Shown here: positions 44,308 to 56,609 of the stretch, one piece after another
How the letters are laid out: every line of letters begins with the position of its first letter
Numbering within the stretch: position 1 is the first letter of the stretch
Translations under genes and position numbers: made by a program
Notes under the pieces: model-generated
What the model was told of the DNA's origin: nothing
Database searches by the model: none
The model's input: only the letters and a program-made list of their open reading frames with translations
Origin: Takakia lepidozioides
Taxonomy: Eukaryota > Streptophyta > Takakiopsida > Takakiales > Takakiaceae
Assembly: GCA_030704615.1 (NCBI GenBank)
Contig: CM060731.1
Span: 34,162,001 to 34,226,000 of the forward strand
Reading direction: 5' to 3'
Length of the DNA stretch: 64,000 nucleotides

Positions 44308-46680
44308 ATGGCAGTCGCTTCCCCTTCCTTCAGGCCTGCAGGCTGCAAGCTGTTAGTTCAGCCTCCGGGTCCGTCTGGCCGCCATAGTGTTTACACCAGA
44401 AGCAATACCTGTAGGCCAATTAGGTGCAGCAGCAGCAATGCTCAAATAACTACTTTGTTTAACGAGAAAACGTTGGCCAGACCTCAAATTCCTTCTCCTA
44501 ATAGCAATGGGAGTAAACGTGTCATCAGTGATCAGCTGCTGGGTGAGCAATTGCGCCTGCTGCAGCTGGAATCCCTCACTAAGAAGGTGCTCGGATCAAG
44601 CAGCGATTCAAGACAATTGGAACATTCTGAGAAAGAAAGAGTTTCTAGGCAGGCGCTTGCAACAGATAGAGAAAGTCATTTGCGTGCGAATGGATGGAGG
44701 CCACCTCCCTCAAGTCCTGTGGAAGAAGTGCTTCAGCTGTAAGATTCAAACCATCCTGTTAGATGATCCACCCTCGCACCTCCTCTCTGTTTGTAGAGGC
44801 CTCACACACTTCCTGGAACTCAATTTGGAACTCTCTTATACCCTGGCATGCTGCATCTTGGGGGAGGTGTACAAGCGGGATGAGGCCCATTGTTGCATTA
44901 GGACTCTCTTCAGTTTCATACATTCTTCTGCGCCTTATCTGGAGAAAGTGGGATTGGAGTAGTTCCTCTGGATTTTGTATGCTCGTACTCATCATTTATG
45001 TATCCATGTTTCCGAATTACACTTGTCAGAACCTTGTGGAATGCTCTTCTTATGAGCAGTCACAAGATACTGACTTGGCAATGCAATTGTACTTCTTGTA
45101 CTAAGAATAACCTTCACCTCCTTTTATCCAACTGCAGACTTAAAGACGCAGATGAGTGCGAGGAGGGAGTGGTGGTGGCTATGCGGGACTGGAAGGGATA
45201 TCTCAATTCATGGGATGTAGTTGCACTTCTCAATAACCTGAAAAGATGGCAAATGGCTATCGTTTTTTTCAGGTGGTTGCAGCGGCAAGGAAGTTCAAGC
45301 CTTAATATCCATAGCTATAATGTAATCCTTAAAGTGCTGCGAAGGGGCCGCCAATGGAAACTTGCAGAAAGGATTGCTGAAGACATGATTCAGGCCAGCA
45401 TCCTGCCCGACAATGTTACTTACAGCACTCTAATCAGCTGTGCAAATCGTGCCAATTATCAGGTTTGAGCTCAACAGGCTGTTCAATCCTTTGTCAGAGG
45501 AAGAGACGACTGTATATGTCCTCCATAAGGTACTCTGTTAAGTCAGGACATGAAAATTGCCAGTTACTCGAGGGAAAAAATCCAGTACTAATTTCAGTAA
45601 GTGTTGCCCCTCTCCTGTTCCCTGCCTTTGGCTTGCTTTACCAGGACGGGTCAGGTTTAGAGTTCATGAGTACAAAGTACTGGCACTGAGATCTGTGGTG
45701 GGACTACATTTTGATCTCTCCTCCTCTCCTCTCCATATACAATTCGCATGTCCAGATTATAATCACTTACAGGATAAGCTTTGCCTTTCCCTTGGTCTAG
45801 GGCCAATTGTATATACCGTGGCAGATGCTTCTTCTCTCCCTGAAGATTGACAAAGAAGAATTCACATATGCACTCCCTTTCCTTTTTGATCACGAGGCCA
45901 AGCAGTGCCACGGTGGTATAGATTTTGTTCAAGATGTTATAAAGATCATCATATTTACTAAGAATTGAATTACTTGTGTGTCACCAGGACGACGCATTGA
46001 AATGGTTTGACAAAATGTATAAGGCTGGTTGTACCCCTGACGAATCGACATACAGCTCCATGATACATGTGTATGGAAAGTCTGGCCATTGGGATGAAGC
46101 AGTGGCCCTGTATGAGGGCTTGAGAGAATCTGGGTGGAGGCCTGACAAAGGTGTATATGGAACTATGATTAAGATCTATGGAAAGGCTGGGAACTCGAAG
46201 CAAGCAGTTATGATCTTCTGGCAGATGAAGGACCAAGGCATTCAACCTGACTTGGTTGTTTACGACACTTTGCTTTCTCTTTTGGGTAGGTTGGGTAGAT
46301 CCACCCATGCTAAGGAAATCTTTGAAGAGATGGAGAAGTCAGGAGTGAAGCCCACTGCAACTACATTGAGCACAATAATCGGAACTTACACAAGGGCTGG
46401 GGATTACAAAGCTGCCTTTAGGGTTTTCCAAAATTTGAAAGAGCAGGGTCATGTGTGTGATGTAGTTGTTTACAACACTCTAATAAAGATGTGTTTGGGG
46501 GCTGGTTTAGTCAAAGAAGCCGAGTATTTCTTGAGGGAGATGGTAGCAGCAGGGTGCCAGCCCAACAATTGGACCTCCCAGAACATGATAAACCTGTATA
46601 CAAAACGGAGCAGGATATCGAGGCCTTCATTTAGTACACAGTTTAGATTGAGGAATGGCCCTGTTGTTGGACCTGCTTGA
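44308..46680 (+). CDS. P-class pentatricopeptide repeat protein, plastid-targeted
   Basis: P-class PPR proteins bind single-stranded organelle RNA and steer its processing, stability or translation. Exons 44308-44738, 45138-45462 and 45988-46680 give 482 residues with consistent phase. The N-terminus, MAVASPSFRPAGCKLL then a long S/R/P-rich stretch, looks like a chloroplast transit peptide. A segment MRDWKGYLNSWDVVALL then LNNLKRWQMAIVFFRWLQ precedes seven 35-residue PPR units. Examples begin HSYNVILKVL, VTYSTLISCANRA, STYSSMIHVYGKSG, GVYGTMIKIYGKAG, VVYDTLLSLLGRLG, TTLSTIIGTYTRAG and VVYNTLIKMCLGAG, with a partial eighth. There is no E, DYW or SMR tail. The opening resembles the SVR7/ATP4-type group of plants, but the lack of SMR and the short length prevent a firm ortholog call. 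Intron-containing PPR genes are commoner in early-diverging plants than in flowering plants. Confidence 0.88.
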
Positions 46681-48003
46681 GACATGGAAGGATGCTCTCA
46701 CGACATACAGATGCGTATGTTCATTGCGTCAATCCATCTTTGATCTTGCATCCTCTCTGAATGCTCCTGTTCTCGCCGCTCTCTAGCAGTTGAAGCTCAG
46801 TGAAGCAACTCTCTATCTCTAACAGATCGTGGAGGTTATGACAGCTCCGGACCAACTTGTATAGCCGAGGTCAGTTTCTATCCTCTGTTGTGGCAAATGC
46901 ATATAGTAGTGTTGATTGTAGCAAGGTTGTCTATGCAGCAGCAGCGAGTATATTGGAAATGGCAGAATAGCCAAAGCTTACAAACTCTTATGTCAATGTT
47001 GAAGTGGTTCCGTTTAACCTGTCTTGCAATTCAAGAGTGTCCACCTCCATCAGGACTGCATTCTCTCACAGGATTTTTTGTCCTCACGAAACTAAAAATT
47101 GTTTGAACCCGATCACTAAATGTATGTCTTCAGCATGTGAGCTGAATTAGATGTTGTATGATATTTAACAGAGTGTAATTGAACATCTTGGTAAAGAGGC
47201 AGTTTTGTTGAAGGCAATTTTTCCTCTGGCATTCTGGAAGCTGAGCCATGTACACAACTGTTAACAAGAGGAGTCCAGACCAGTCTTCACTCACTTATTT
47301 TTTGTGGGATAGATTGGGTAATGTATATGCATTTTGCAACTCTCTGATCATGCTATGTGTGATTGTCACAGGGACACCTGATATCTCTACAGTGGACTCA
47401 AAGAGCTGTCTGGGCTTCACAGAGCACTCATTCTGAAAATCCCAGTTTGGACCTTCAAACAGTAAATTAGAAAGCAAGTAAATTTTGGCTGATGTAAGCG
47501 TTTGAACTCTGAACTCTGGAGCATACCCTCGTTTGATATGCTCATATTTTTGAAAGCATGCTGCAAACTTGTGAGACAAACTTGAGTCATGGGTTCTTGG
47601 GTACGGAGAAAGAACATCACACTCCGAAGTAGCAGAAACTGCCACCTCTTGCAATTTTGTCTGAGTCTCTGTGCTTGCATCTGTTTCTCATCATATTCAT
47701 GCAAGTAACAACAATTGGGGCAGACACTGCGAGCAGAGCTGTGATCATACTGTTGTGGTAGGCCACTTTTGAGGGGGTTTATTTGTCTCTCTATCCTCTC
47801 GGAACTATAATTATATATTGGGAACTTTCAATTATGAAAACAAACTTATTAAATAAAGATAAGAATAAGCATCTAGGGTTACCCAGGTGTGGAGTGGACC
47901 GGGGGTAGAAACCCTAAAGCCCTGGGGATTCCAATTCTTTCAGCGTTGCGTGCTGCTGCCGTGGGAGCGTCGTGCTGTGCGGGCGTCTACACAGCAAGCC
48001 ATC
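46681..48003. other. Intergenic between PPR and eL42
   Basis: This contains the PPR 3' UTR and the eL42 promoter and 5' UTR. A minus-strand open frame at 47654-47295 (119 codons) has no motif or splice support. No repeat of the families above was recognised. Confidence 0.4.
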
Positions 48004-49693
<1,690 letters not shown>

Positions 49694-50361
49694 GATACAT
49701 GCCTGGCCTAGCTCTGTCAGTAGCGTGGTTTAGTCAGACTACACAGTTACCTTGTGACATGGACTTCACTGGTTGCATGTGCTTTTGTTCCACTTACTGA
49801 CTTTGTGCCATTCCTCCACAAGTTGGCAACATGATTATTGAATCATGTTTAGGGGGTCTAGGTAATTTCTCTCAAACAGTAGTAGTGTCCTCAGCTAGGA
49901 ATTGCTCATGTTGTGTGCATACCTTCTGATGGGTTTGGTTGGATCTGAAAGGTCTGTTCCTTCAAAATTAGTCACATGCCCAATTGGTCAGAAGTGTACA
50001 CTGCAAGTTGTATCGAAGGCTCCCTAGTTTGAGCTTTTAGGGTTTGGTTTAAAATGATGAACCGGCCAGTAGTGACACGCGAATGCTGGATATTACTAGT
50101 CAGGACACTTGCTAGCCGTAGATAGGTCAATTGTGCTTAACTATTTTTGGATGGTACAAATGACGGATTTTGAGAGGTTTTAGCACAAAGGAACATGATC
50201 CCTACATTATCGGTCCCAATATGGATGTGGCTTAATTTTATGGCAAGCGCGTGAGCTGACGCGTACGGCCTGCGAGGTACAGCCGGGGACCCCGCTCCGG
50301 CGAGCTAGACGACCCATGTCAAATCATCCCCATCCCACTTTTACAGCAGTAAGGAGCTTAC
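49694..50361. other. eL42 3' region and edge of repeat island
   Basis: No gene is seen. At 50168-50225 the sequence tttgagaggttttagcacaaag with a following 'ccctacattat' matches a site at 60027-60085. The composition then turns GC-rich (50240-50310). Confidence 0.4.
50166..50225 (+). repeat. LTR-edge-like motif, copy 1
   Basis: tgagaggttttagcacaaag is followed by 'ccctacattatcgg'. The same pair (with 'ccctacattagtggg') occurs at 60027-60085 in the same orientation. The second phrase resembles the 'cccacattggtggg' edge of many plant LTRs. These may be fragments of solo LTRs or another repeat. Confidence 0.45.
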
Positions 50362-50530
50362 TGACAACAGGAATCCGCCTGCAAGCATAATGGCTTGCCA
50401 TTTTCGAGAAAAGGCCCACTCCAGAGAGACATGGCATCTCCACATTCGTCAACACCAGGTCAAATTCTTTGTTGGCATCCCGCAACCGTTCCCAAGCTGA
50501 CATACCATTCGAAGCCGTGGTAACTCCTCC
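50362..50530 (-). pseudogene. Pseudo-response-regulator receiver-domain fragment
   Basis: The minus strand reads VTTASNGMSAWERLRDA, FDLVLTNVEMPCLSGVGLFS and then HYACRRIPVV, ending at a good donor, tca|gtaagctc. It matches the middle of the receiver domain of plant clock PRR proteins, whose consensus is NGxxAWxxL, DLVLTEVxMPxxSGxxLL and IPVIMMS. The phosphoacceptor position (Asp in true receivers, usually Glu in PRRs) is Asn here. No preceding exon is visible in the C-rich array upstream, nor any following exon before eL42. I therefore call it an isolated gene fragment, possibly captured by a mobile element, rather than a working gene. Confidence 0.6.
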
Positions 50531-50599
50531 GCCCCTTGCCCCGCCCCTGCCCGCCTGGAACCCCTGACCGCTGGCCACGCGGCGCCCCCCACAGCACAG

Positions 50600-51720
50600 C
50601 CCGATCTTCAGCCACGTGGTGGCCCCCCGCTGTGGATCCCCTCTGGATCCCCGCACTCAGTTGATCCCCCTTCCGGTGCAGGAGTGATCCCCCAACCCCA
50701 TCTCTACCCACGTGGCACTACCCCGAACAGTCGATCCCCTCCCCATCCATCCAACCTCAATTAAATGGATGACGGTCGGATGAAGGCCCCATGACACGCC
50801 CATTGCCACGTGGCGCTTCCGCCGTCGTCGATCCCCTCCTCCCATCCACGGCGCTCTCCCCCAGACATCGCCCCTCCCCCCGGCGCGCCTTGATCCCCCT
50901 TCCGGACCGGGAGTGATCCCCCAATCCTAATCGCCCACCACGTGCAGCTCCCCACCCCCCGGCCGATCCCCTCTTCCCATCCATGGCGCGATCCCCCGAC
51001 ACGTCGCCGCTCCCCCCGACCTGGCTTGATCCCCACTCCGGACCGGCAGTGATCTCCCACCCCTAATCGCCCGCCATGTGCTGCTCCCCCGAACTGTCGA
51101 TCCCCTGCTCATCCATCCAACCTCAAAACAATGGATGTTTTGGGTCATCCGCCCCTCATCCCCCCGCCATCCTCCCGCGCAGTGGATGGACGACGGCCGG
51201 ATGAAGGCCCCATGGCACGCCCACCGCCACGTGGCGCTTCCCCCGCCGTCGATCCCCTCATCCCATCGGAGGCGCGATCCCCCGCGACTGGGTGATCCCC
51301 TGTCCAGGGCGGGAGTGGTCCCCCACTCCCAATCGTGCGCCACGTGGTTCTCCTCGAACCGTTGATCCACTGCGCATCAATCTTACTTGCAACCATTGCC
51401 GTTCACAGTGACACGCCGCCACGTCGCAATCCCCTCCGCCGTCGATCCCTCCAACGGTTAGAGGCCTGATCCCCCGAGCCCAGGCGCGGTCCTCGGGGCC
51501 TTCGACCATAGACGGCGCAATCCCCGCGCTGTCGCTCCCCACGCCTCGATTGATCCCCTCCTCCAATTCGGGGACTGATCCCCCTCCCCACATTTTCCGC
51601 CACGTGCTGCTCCACGGTGCCCTGGTCTTGCCGCCGATCTCCTACTTTGATCCCCCTTCGACCGATCCCCCAATCCCTTCCATTTCCAACGGTGGGTATC
51701 GCACCACGCGGACCTGCATG
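50600..51720. repeat. C-rich GATCCCC / ACGTG repeat array
   Basis: Degenerate units start with gatcccc, carry a 'ccacgtgg' or related core and return to gatcccc. Longer phrases repeat at about 366-417 bp: tccatccaacctca (50747 and 51113), and ggatgaaggccccatg with gccacgtggcgcttcc (near 50780 and 51200). There is strong strand asymmetry of C over G in the gatcccc words. No convincing ORF follows across units, although G-rich minus frames stay open for up to about 147 codons. Confidence 0.8.
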
Positions 51721-51910
51721 TGCTGTTCACTTCGTCGTGGAGGTAGGGTTCTCCATCTGGATTGAGCGAGGGTTTCCAGCTGTCGTGCTTGTTCGTGCTC
51801 CTGCTTCGATGGGCTTGGGATGACCTGCCAGGGCCTCAATCGTGTGCGCTCTACGGCGGGGTTTGTGATTCTCTTGCGACTCACTTCTTGCATACAATGC
51901 GTACAGGGGG

Positions 51911-51950
51911 TTTTCTTCTTCTCTTCTTCTTCTTCTTCTTCTTCTTCTTT
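51911..51950. repeat. (CTT)n microsatellite
   Basis: Near-perfect ctt repeats of about 40 bases. On the minus strand this gives an apparent poly-Glu frame that should not be read as a gene. Confidence 0.9.
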
Positions 51951-52359
51951 TGTTGTTCTTTCTTGTTTGTCTCTTTCTTGTTTGTTGTTTGTTCTTTTGA
52001 AAACTGACAGGATTGGCGTAGGCTGCACCAAATCCCATGTGCAGGGGGATGAGGATCTGTAACTATAGTTTCTTTCGCATATTAAACTTCAGCCTCAACT
52101 TCATGTTTGTTTTTTCATACTACTTATCTTGCTAGATTCAAATGTGAACATCTGTGTGTTGCAGAATCGAACATGGTTGGGTATCGAGCAGCTGAATAGG
52201 ATTGATGGAGGTTGGAGAGTCCAAGATGGTTGTATACCGGCCAGCTCATAATGCATGCACTTATAGGGATTTCTTTTTCGACCTAGCATGGTGTTTTACT
52301 CGTCCTACACAACGGTCTCTTCTCATGTTCCCTGCCCCTGCAGTTTTGGTCCCCTTTCT

Positions 52360-52790
52360 CTTATGAGTTGTCTCCCTCCCTCAATCCGTCACTTGCAAAC
52401 CCCCAAATATCCAATCCCTCCCGAGTTTTTGCTCCCCCACTATTTGGTCCCCCCCGCCGCTCCCCCTGTCTTCGATGCTTACGTGTCACCTCCCTGACCA
52501 CAAAATCGCCATGCATGTCATATCTAGTACTCTCCGCACATGTCAACTCCCATCTACTAACATCCCCCCACGTGTCCAGTCCCCCTACTTTGATCCCCAT
52601 GTTCTGGGAGTGGCTAGGGGTTCGCTCCCCCTTCACATCTCCCCATGCCTGCTCCCCCTTATGACGGCCCAGATCCCCCACGTGTCGACATCAGTGATCC
52701 GCACTTTGGTGTTGTTGCCACGTGTCCATCGACTGATCCCCTGCTCCCCCACGTGCCCGCTCCCCTAGGTACACTGCACATGCGGAATGT
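52360..52790. repeat. Second C-rich CACGTG cluster
   Basis: The cluster contains repeated ccccccacgtgtcc, ccccacgtgtcgac, gccacgtgtcc and cccccacgtgcccg words at intervals of about 40-150 bases, interspersed with 'ttgatcccc' and 'gctccccc'. It is the same style of unit as 50600-51720, and lies directly upstream of the reading frame that begins at 52985. Confidence 0.7.
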
Positions 52791-52984
52791 CTTCCTCGTG
52801 AAGCGACTCTTCGGTGGCGGCTCTTCGTTGTGGTTTTTCATCTGCTCTACTCATATCCTCTTTGCTGTCTATGTTGTGTGTTTTCCTTTTGTTCGTTGCA
52901 ATCCGTGTGCTCTTCCTTGTTTTCTCTGGCTTCTGTTCCTTGCTTTTTATTTTCTGTATTTTCGGCGTCGTGTGCTCGTTGCCG

Positions 52985-53640
52985 ATGGCGAAGACTAGGC
53001 CTAAGGTTGTTCCCCCTGAGGATGGTATGCTGGTTTTTGGGCACAAGCCTAAGAAAGAGGATGAGGTTCCTTTCTGGTATACGCCAACTGAGTGGGAGGA
53101 GATGATAGTAGAGGCAGAGGCGGACCTCAGAGTTCGTGATGGCGCGAAACAAAGGAATCCCTATAAGCGCAAGTTTTGTGGGCGGCCCATGAAGAATAAG
53201 GTTAGGTTGATCATTGATGGGGAGGGTTGTCTTTGGTTGAACATGGTGGATGGTCCGGACGAGGTTGAGTTGCCACTAAAACCCTGGCCCGCTACCGAGT
53301 TCCCGAAGCAGGTTACTCATTTTGTGGAGAGGTTGAGAGGGTGTACAAACCCCGAAGCGCGGTGCGTACCAGGAGACGACGTGTCCCCTACTGATCGGCA
53401 GCAGCAGCCCAAAGGAGCGAGAAAACGGAAGCCCCCGCCTGCACCGTCACAAGTGGCTGCCCCTCACAAGAGGAGTAGCCGTAGTGGGTCCGACACCGAT
53501 TTTGAGCACACCAAACCAAAGAAGGGGGCAAAAAAGGTTAAGATTGTTACTACTTTACCCTCCGCCCGTGAGAGACAAGCCAAAGTGCGGCCTGAACTCG
53601 CTGTCACTTGGAGTAGAAAGCCGAAGAAAAAATATCCCTA
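52985..53640 (+). CDS. Basic protein of unknown function, probably element-borne
   Basis: The frame stays open from well upstream, but the region before 52985 is T- and C-rich and hydrophobic in translation, so I choose the ATG giving MAKTRPKVVPPEDGMLVFG. The protein has an acidic-aromatic part (EVPFWYTPTEWEEMIVEAE, then KRKFCGRPMKNKVRLIIDG), then a long lysine- and proline-rich part (ARKRKPPPAP, KPKKGAKKVK). No catalytic motif is visible. The frame runs on into a Ty3/gypsy reverse-transcriptase fragment in a wrong frame. This suggests an insertion or a chimera of mobile sequences. It might be a gag-like or element accessory protein. Confidence 0.4.
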
Positions 53641-53885
53641 CAGGTGGCTGAGTGGCCTAAGCCAAGTGATAAGACAGAGGTCAGGAGCTTTATTGGATTT
53701 GTCAGCTTCCTACGGAAGGTCGTCAAGTTTTTTTTCACAGATTGCAGCTCCGTTGACTGACTTACTTAAGGACTCAAGTCCTATAAGTTTGAGAGATGTC
53801 TGGACAGGAGAATGTGATAATAGTTTTGAAAAATTGAAATTTGCTTTGACGCACGCTCCTGTACTGAAATTGCTTGACCCTACCA
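53641..53885 (+). pseudogene. Ty3/gypsy RT-RNase H junction fragment, frameshifted
   Basis: One frame reads VAEWPKPSDKTEVRSFIGFV then SFLRK, the hallmark 'WPxPxxxxxxRSFLGxxxFxR' segment that follows the gypsy reverse transcriptase active site. After a T-run and a one-base shift it reads IAAPLTDLLKDSS, then FEKLKFALTHAPVLKLLDP, the start of the RNase H region. Only about 80 codons are present. Confidence 0.8.
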
Positions 53886-54311
53886 GTCCGGAAGACACCA
53901 AAGACACGCAGATGTGGGGGAGCAGACTACTCATCAGGACGAGGGGGAGCAGCTTGGGAGCTCGGGGCCTCTTGCAGGGGATGGGGCCATGGACATCGAC
54001 CACGACACACCGCACCCGATCACTGCTGGAAACATTTATACTTCTGCAACATGGACTTCTCCCTTCCAATTTTGCTGACCAGAATGATGAAAGATTCTGG
54101 GATGCATTCGTCGATTTCGCATGGAGTGGAGGGTTTGCAATGTGAGTGGAGAGGGTTGAACGCCGCTGGAGAAGATGGCTTCTATAAGAACAGGTTTGCT
54201 TCACCCCCCAATCTCCTTTTGAGTTTATGGTCATCTGATCCCCCCAATAGTTTCCCAGGATTGCCCACGGTTTGTAAATGCTCATTCTGTGTTGCATTTT
54301 TGCCTGCAGAT

Positions 54312-54850
54312 CAATGCTTCTGCGGGAGAAATTGAGGTTGTGCGGAAATCAGTGCGGGCATGGAGCTCCTACAAAGACGGTGTTCCCTGTGCTCTATCCA
54401 TTGGGCTGGAGTTGGAAGATTTTGAGAGCTACCTTGTGGGAAAGATGAAAACTCTTATCGTAACACCCTCCTGTCCGGTGAATGTTGTTCCCCCCATCAA
54501 GCCTGTCTCTGCTCCCCCTTCATCGTCTACCCCTGCCCCCCTCCCCCCCCCCCCCCCCGCGCCTCTGTTGCAAACAGGTCTGCTCGCCCCATATCAGGTC
54601 CCCCCACGTCATGTCCCCCTTGCACCATTCCCCCCTCTTCTGCTCCCTCGACTTCTTTCAGGTCTGCTCCCCCCTTATCTGTAGATCTCCAGTTTGATAT
54701 TGTTGAACTATTGCTGGAGGAGCAGGACGTTCGATGTCTGCTTCCTGAATTCCCTCTCCTAAGAACTGCCAAGGAATCTGATGCCATTGTCACCTGGCTG
54801 AAACGCCAATGTCCAGCCCGACTGCCTCCAGCCCCTGTTCCCCTCCCAAG
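54312..54850 (+). CDS. Coding-like segment of unknown element protein
   Basis: After a good acceptor (tttttgcctgcag) the frame reads INASAGEIEVVRKSVRAWSS then VPCALSIGLELEDFESYLVG. A proline-rich stretch translated from C-rich DNA follows. In another frame from about 54683 comes LQFDIVELLLEEQDVRCLLP, then AKESDAIVTWLKRQCPARLP. Codon usage and splice context suggest pieces of one multi-exon protein that continues into the left arm of the inverted repeat (DASTTNDIESIGHQ ... PPKKKRAYKKKF). The exon structure is unresolved. Confidence 0.35.
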
Positions 54851-54870
54851 TTTTGTCTTATCATGGACCA

Positions 54871-55548
54871 GGGCTTGGTCGCCCTAGTTACCGCTTTTGT
54901 TCCCACACGGACCTCCTACTACAAACTCAGTTTCTCCATTCTCGGCCTTCACGTGTGTCCCTCCAATGTCGACCCATGGAGATATTACCAAACTCACTCC
55001 TCGCAAGCGGACAATGGGAGTACTGACCATGGATGCTTCTACTACAAATGACATTGAATCCATTGGACATCAGGTTAATACAGACATATCTGAGGGCCTT
55101 GTCGATCCCGTGATACCTTCTAAGCACTCTCCTCCAAAAAAGAAAAGAGCTTACAAAAAGAAATTTGTTGCTACAGCAGAAGAAAACGATGACCTAATGT
55201 TCTTTCCAAAACGTTCCAGATCGATCATCGTTTTCTTCTACTATAGCAACAAATTTTTTTTGGTAGCTTTTTTCTTTTTTGGAGCAGACTGCTTAGAAGG
55301 TATCACGGGATCGACAAGGCCCTCAGATATGTCTGTATTAACCTTATGTCCAATGGATTCAATGTCATTTGTAGTAGAAGCATCCATGGTCGGCACACTC
55401 CCATTGTCCGTTTCCGAGGAGTGAGTTTGGTAATACCTCCATGGGTCGACGTTGGAGGGACACTCGTGAAGGCCGAGAATGGAGAAACTGAGTTCGTAGT
55501 AGGAGGTCCGTGTGGGAACAAAAGCGATAACTGAGGCGATCAAGCCCT
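54871..55548. repeat. Large inverted repeat, arms ~323 bp, loop ~32 bp
   Basis: The left arm, 54871-55192, begins gggcttggtcgcc. It is the reverse complement of 55225-55548, which ends ggcgatcaagccct, at roughly 92-94% identity by eye. Small indels occur near the loop. Each arm, read towards the loop, keeps an open frame, DASTTNDIESIGH(Q/K)VN then SEGLVDPVIPSK, ending with a basic KKK tract. Flanking sequence outside the arms differs. Two copies of one coding end therefore face each other. A transcript across it would fold into a long hairpin. Confidence 0.9.
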
Positions 55549-55932
55549 TGCAGTTGGCAATGACGTCCTACTTGCAACACTCGCAGAACTCGCATAAACT
55601 GGAGTAGGCAACGGTGCAGTGCTCGCAACATTGGTTTGTGGTGTAGGTTGCCGTAACAGTGAGGGCGATGATAGCGTAGAATCCATGGTACCTCTATGCT
55701 CTCTTGGAGGAAGGGAAGTTTGTCGAGAAGGGAAGCTTGGTGTGGCAAGTGGGGGAAGGATGAGCTTTCTTCCCGCCCCCATATCATGGCTTGTTTTACG
55801 GTTTCCAGGGCTGATGGCTGGAAGAGCGATAGAGGCGCTGATCCCCACGGTGGCAGCCACACAAGCTCCACGTAGGATTTGACATAGGTGGATGTCCAAC
55901 CGTGTGGTAGCCGCAGCTTCATCGTCAACCAA
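55540..55932 (-). CDS. Unknown ORF ending at the right arm
   Basis: A 130-codon open frame starts MVDDEAAATTRLDIHLCQ with a hydrophobic segment, RGACVAATVGISASIALPA, and then a serine- and proline-rich tail. It ends where the inverted repeat begins, and the frame reading through the right arm lies in another phase. No family is recognised. It is probably part of the element carrying the right arm. Confidence 0.25.
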   Translation of the reverse strand: MVDDEAAATTRLDIHLCQILRGACVAATVGISASIALPAISPGNRKTSHDMGAGRKLILPPLATPSFPSRQTSLPPREHRGTMDSTLSSPSLLRQPTPQTNVASTAPLPTPVYASSASVASRTSLPTARA

Positions 55933-56609
55933 TAAAATAGCTATAGCTCTACTTTTATGTGTGCCGCTGCCGCTCGTGTGTCAACGCCCTCATTCATTGC
56001 CACTTGGTGACTTGGACCTATGTCATCCAACAATCTCTAGCCTCCAACGTCCACATCAATGCCATTAGATTGTAACGTGGGAAAGGTCTTGTCTCCACCA
56101 ACTGGAACATACTAAGTCCTGTAATGGCTGGTGGAGTCAAGATTTGTTAGGGTTTAGTGGGGCCAGTACCGGCTGCCAAGTGTAACAGGTTCACACATGG
56201 GGTGAAGTACAAGGTTAGGGCAATCTACTGGCCGGGCCTGCTCCGACTGGCGTAACGAAACAGCAACGTTTTTACGCCTGGACGGCTTAGATTGTCTCTG
56301 ACGGGCGGTTTAGAAATTGAAGGAGGAAGCTTACAAACCGTAGAATTGGTTTGTTTGCATTCGCAGGTAGCGTAGATCTGTCCAGGCGCGACGTTACAGG
56401 GATTTTCCTGGAGAGGAGGAACCAAGGAACCTTACGCGTAAGCTTCCATCCACATACACTAAATTGTTTTCGCATCTTGCATGTCATCGACCAGCGGTGT
56501 GTCTCTGATAGCAACTTCAGCTTCTTCCTAAACGCTCCTAATCTTTAGAGCAGCCTGAAGAGGACAGGAGCGTCTCAATTGGAAAGCTTCACAACGGGAG
56601 TAAGGGAGA
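55933..56609. other. Region upstream of REIL
   Basis: Likely REIL promoter and 5' UTR. The phrase ggtcttgtctccaccaactgg occurs at about 56088 and, as 'agtcttgtctccaccaactgg', at about 60852, on the other side of REIL. No gene is seen. Confidence 0.4.

Noticed and set aside
47295-47654. 119-codon minus-strand ORF between PPR and eL42
   Set aside because: No motif, no splice signals and no similarity. It lies in the probable 3' UTR of the PPR gene.
50324-51730. G-rich minus-strand ORFs (up to about 147 codons) in the C-rich array
   Set aside because: They follow from a repetitive stop-poor composition, and frames do not stay in phase between repeat units.
51642-52038. Minus-strand ORF with poly-Glu
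   Set aside because: It is a translation of the (CTT)n microsatellite.
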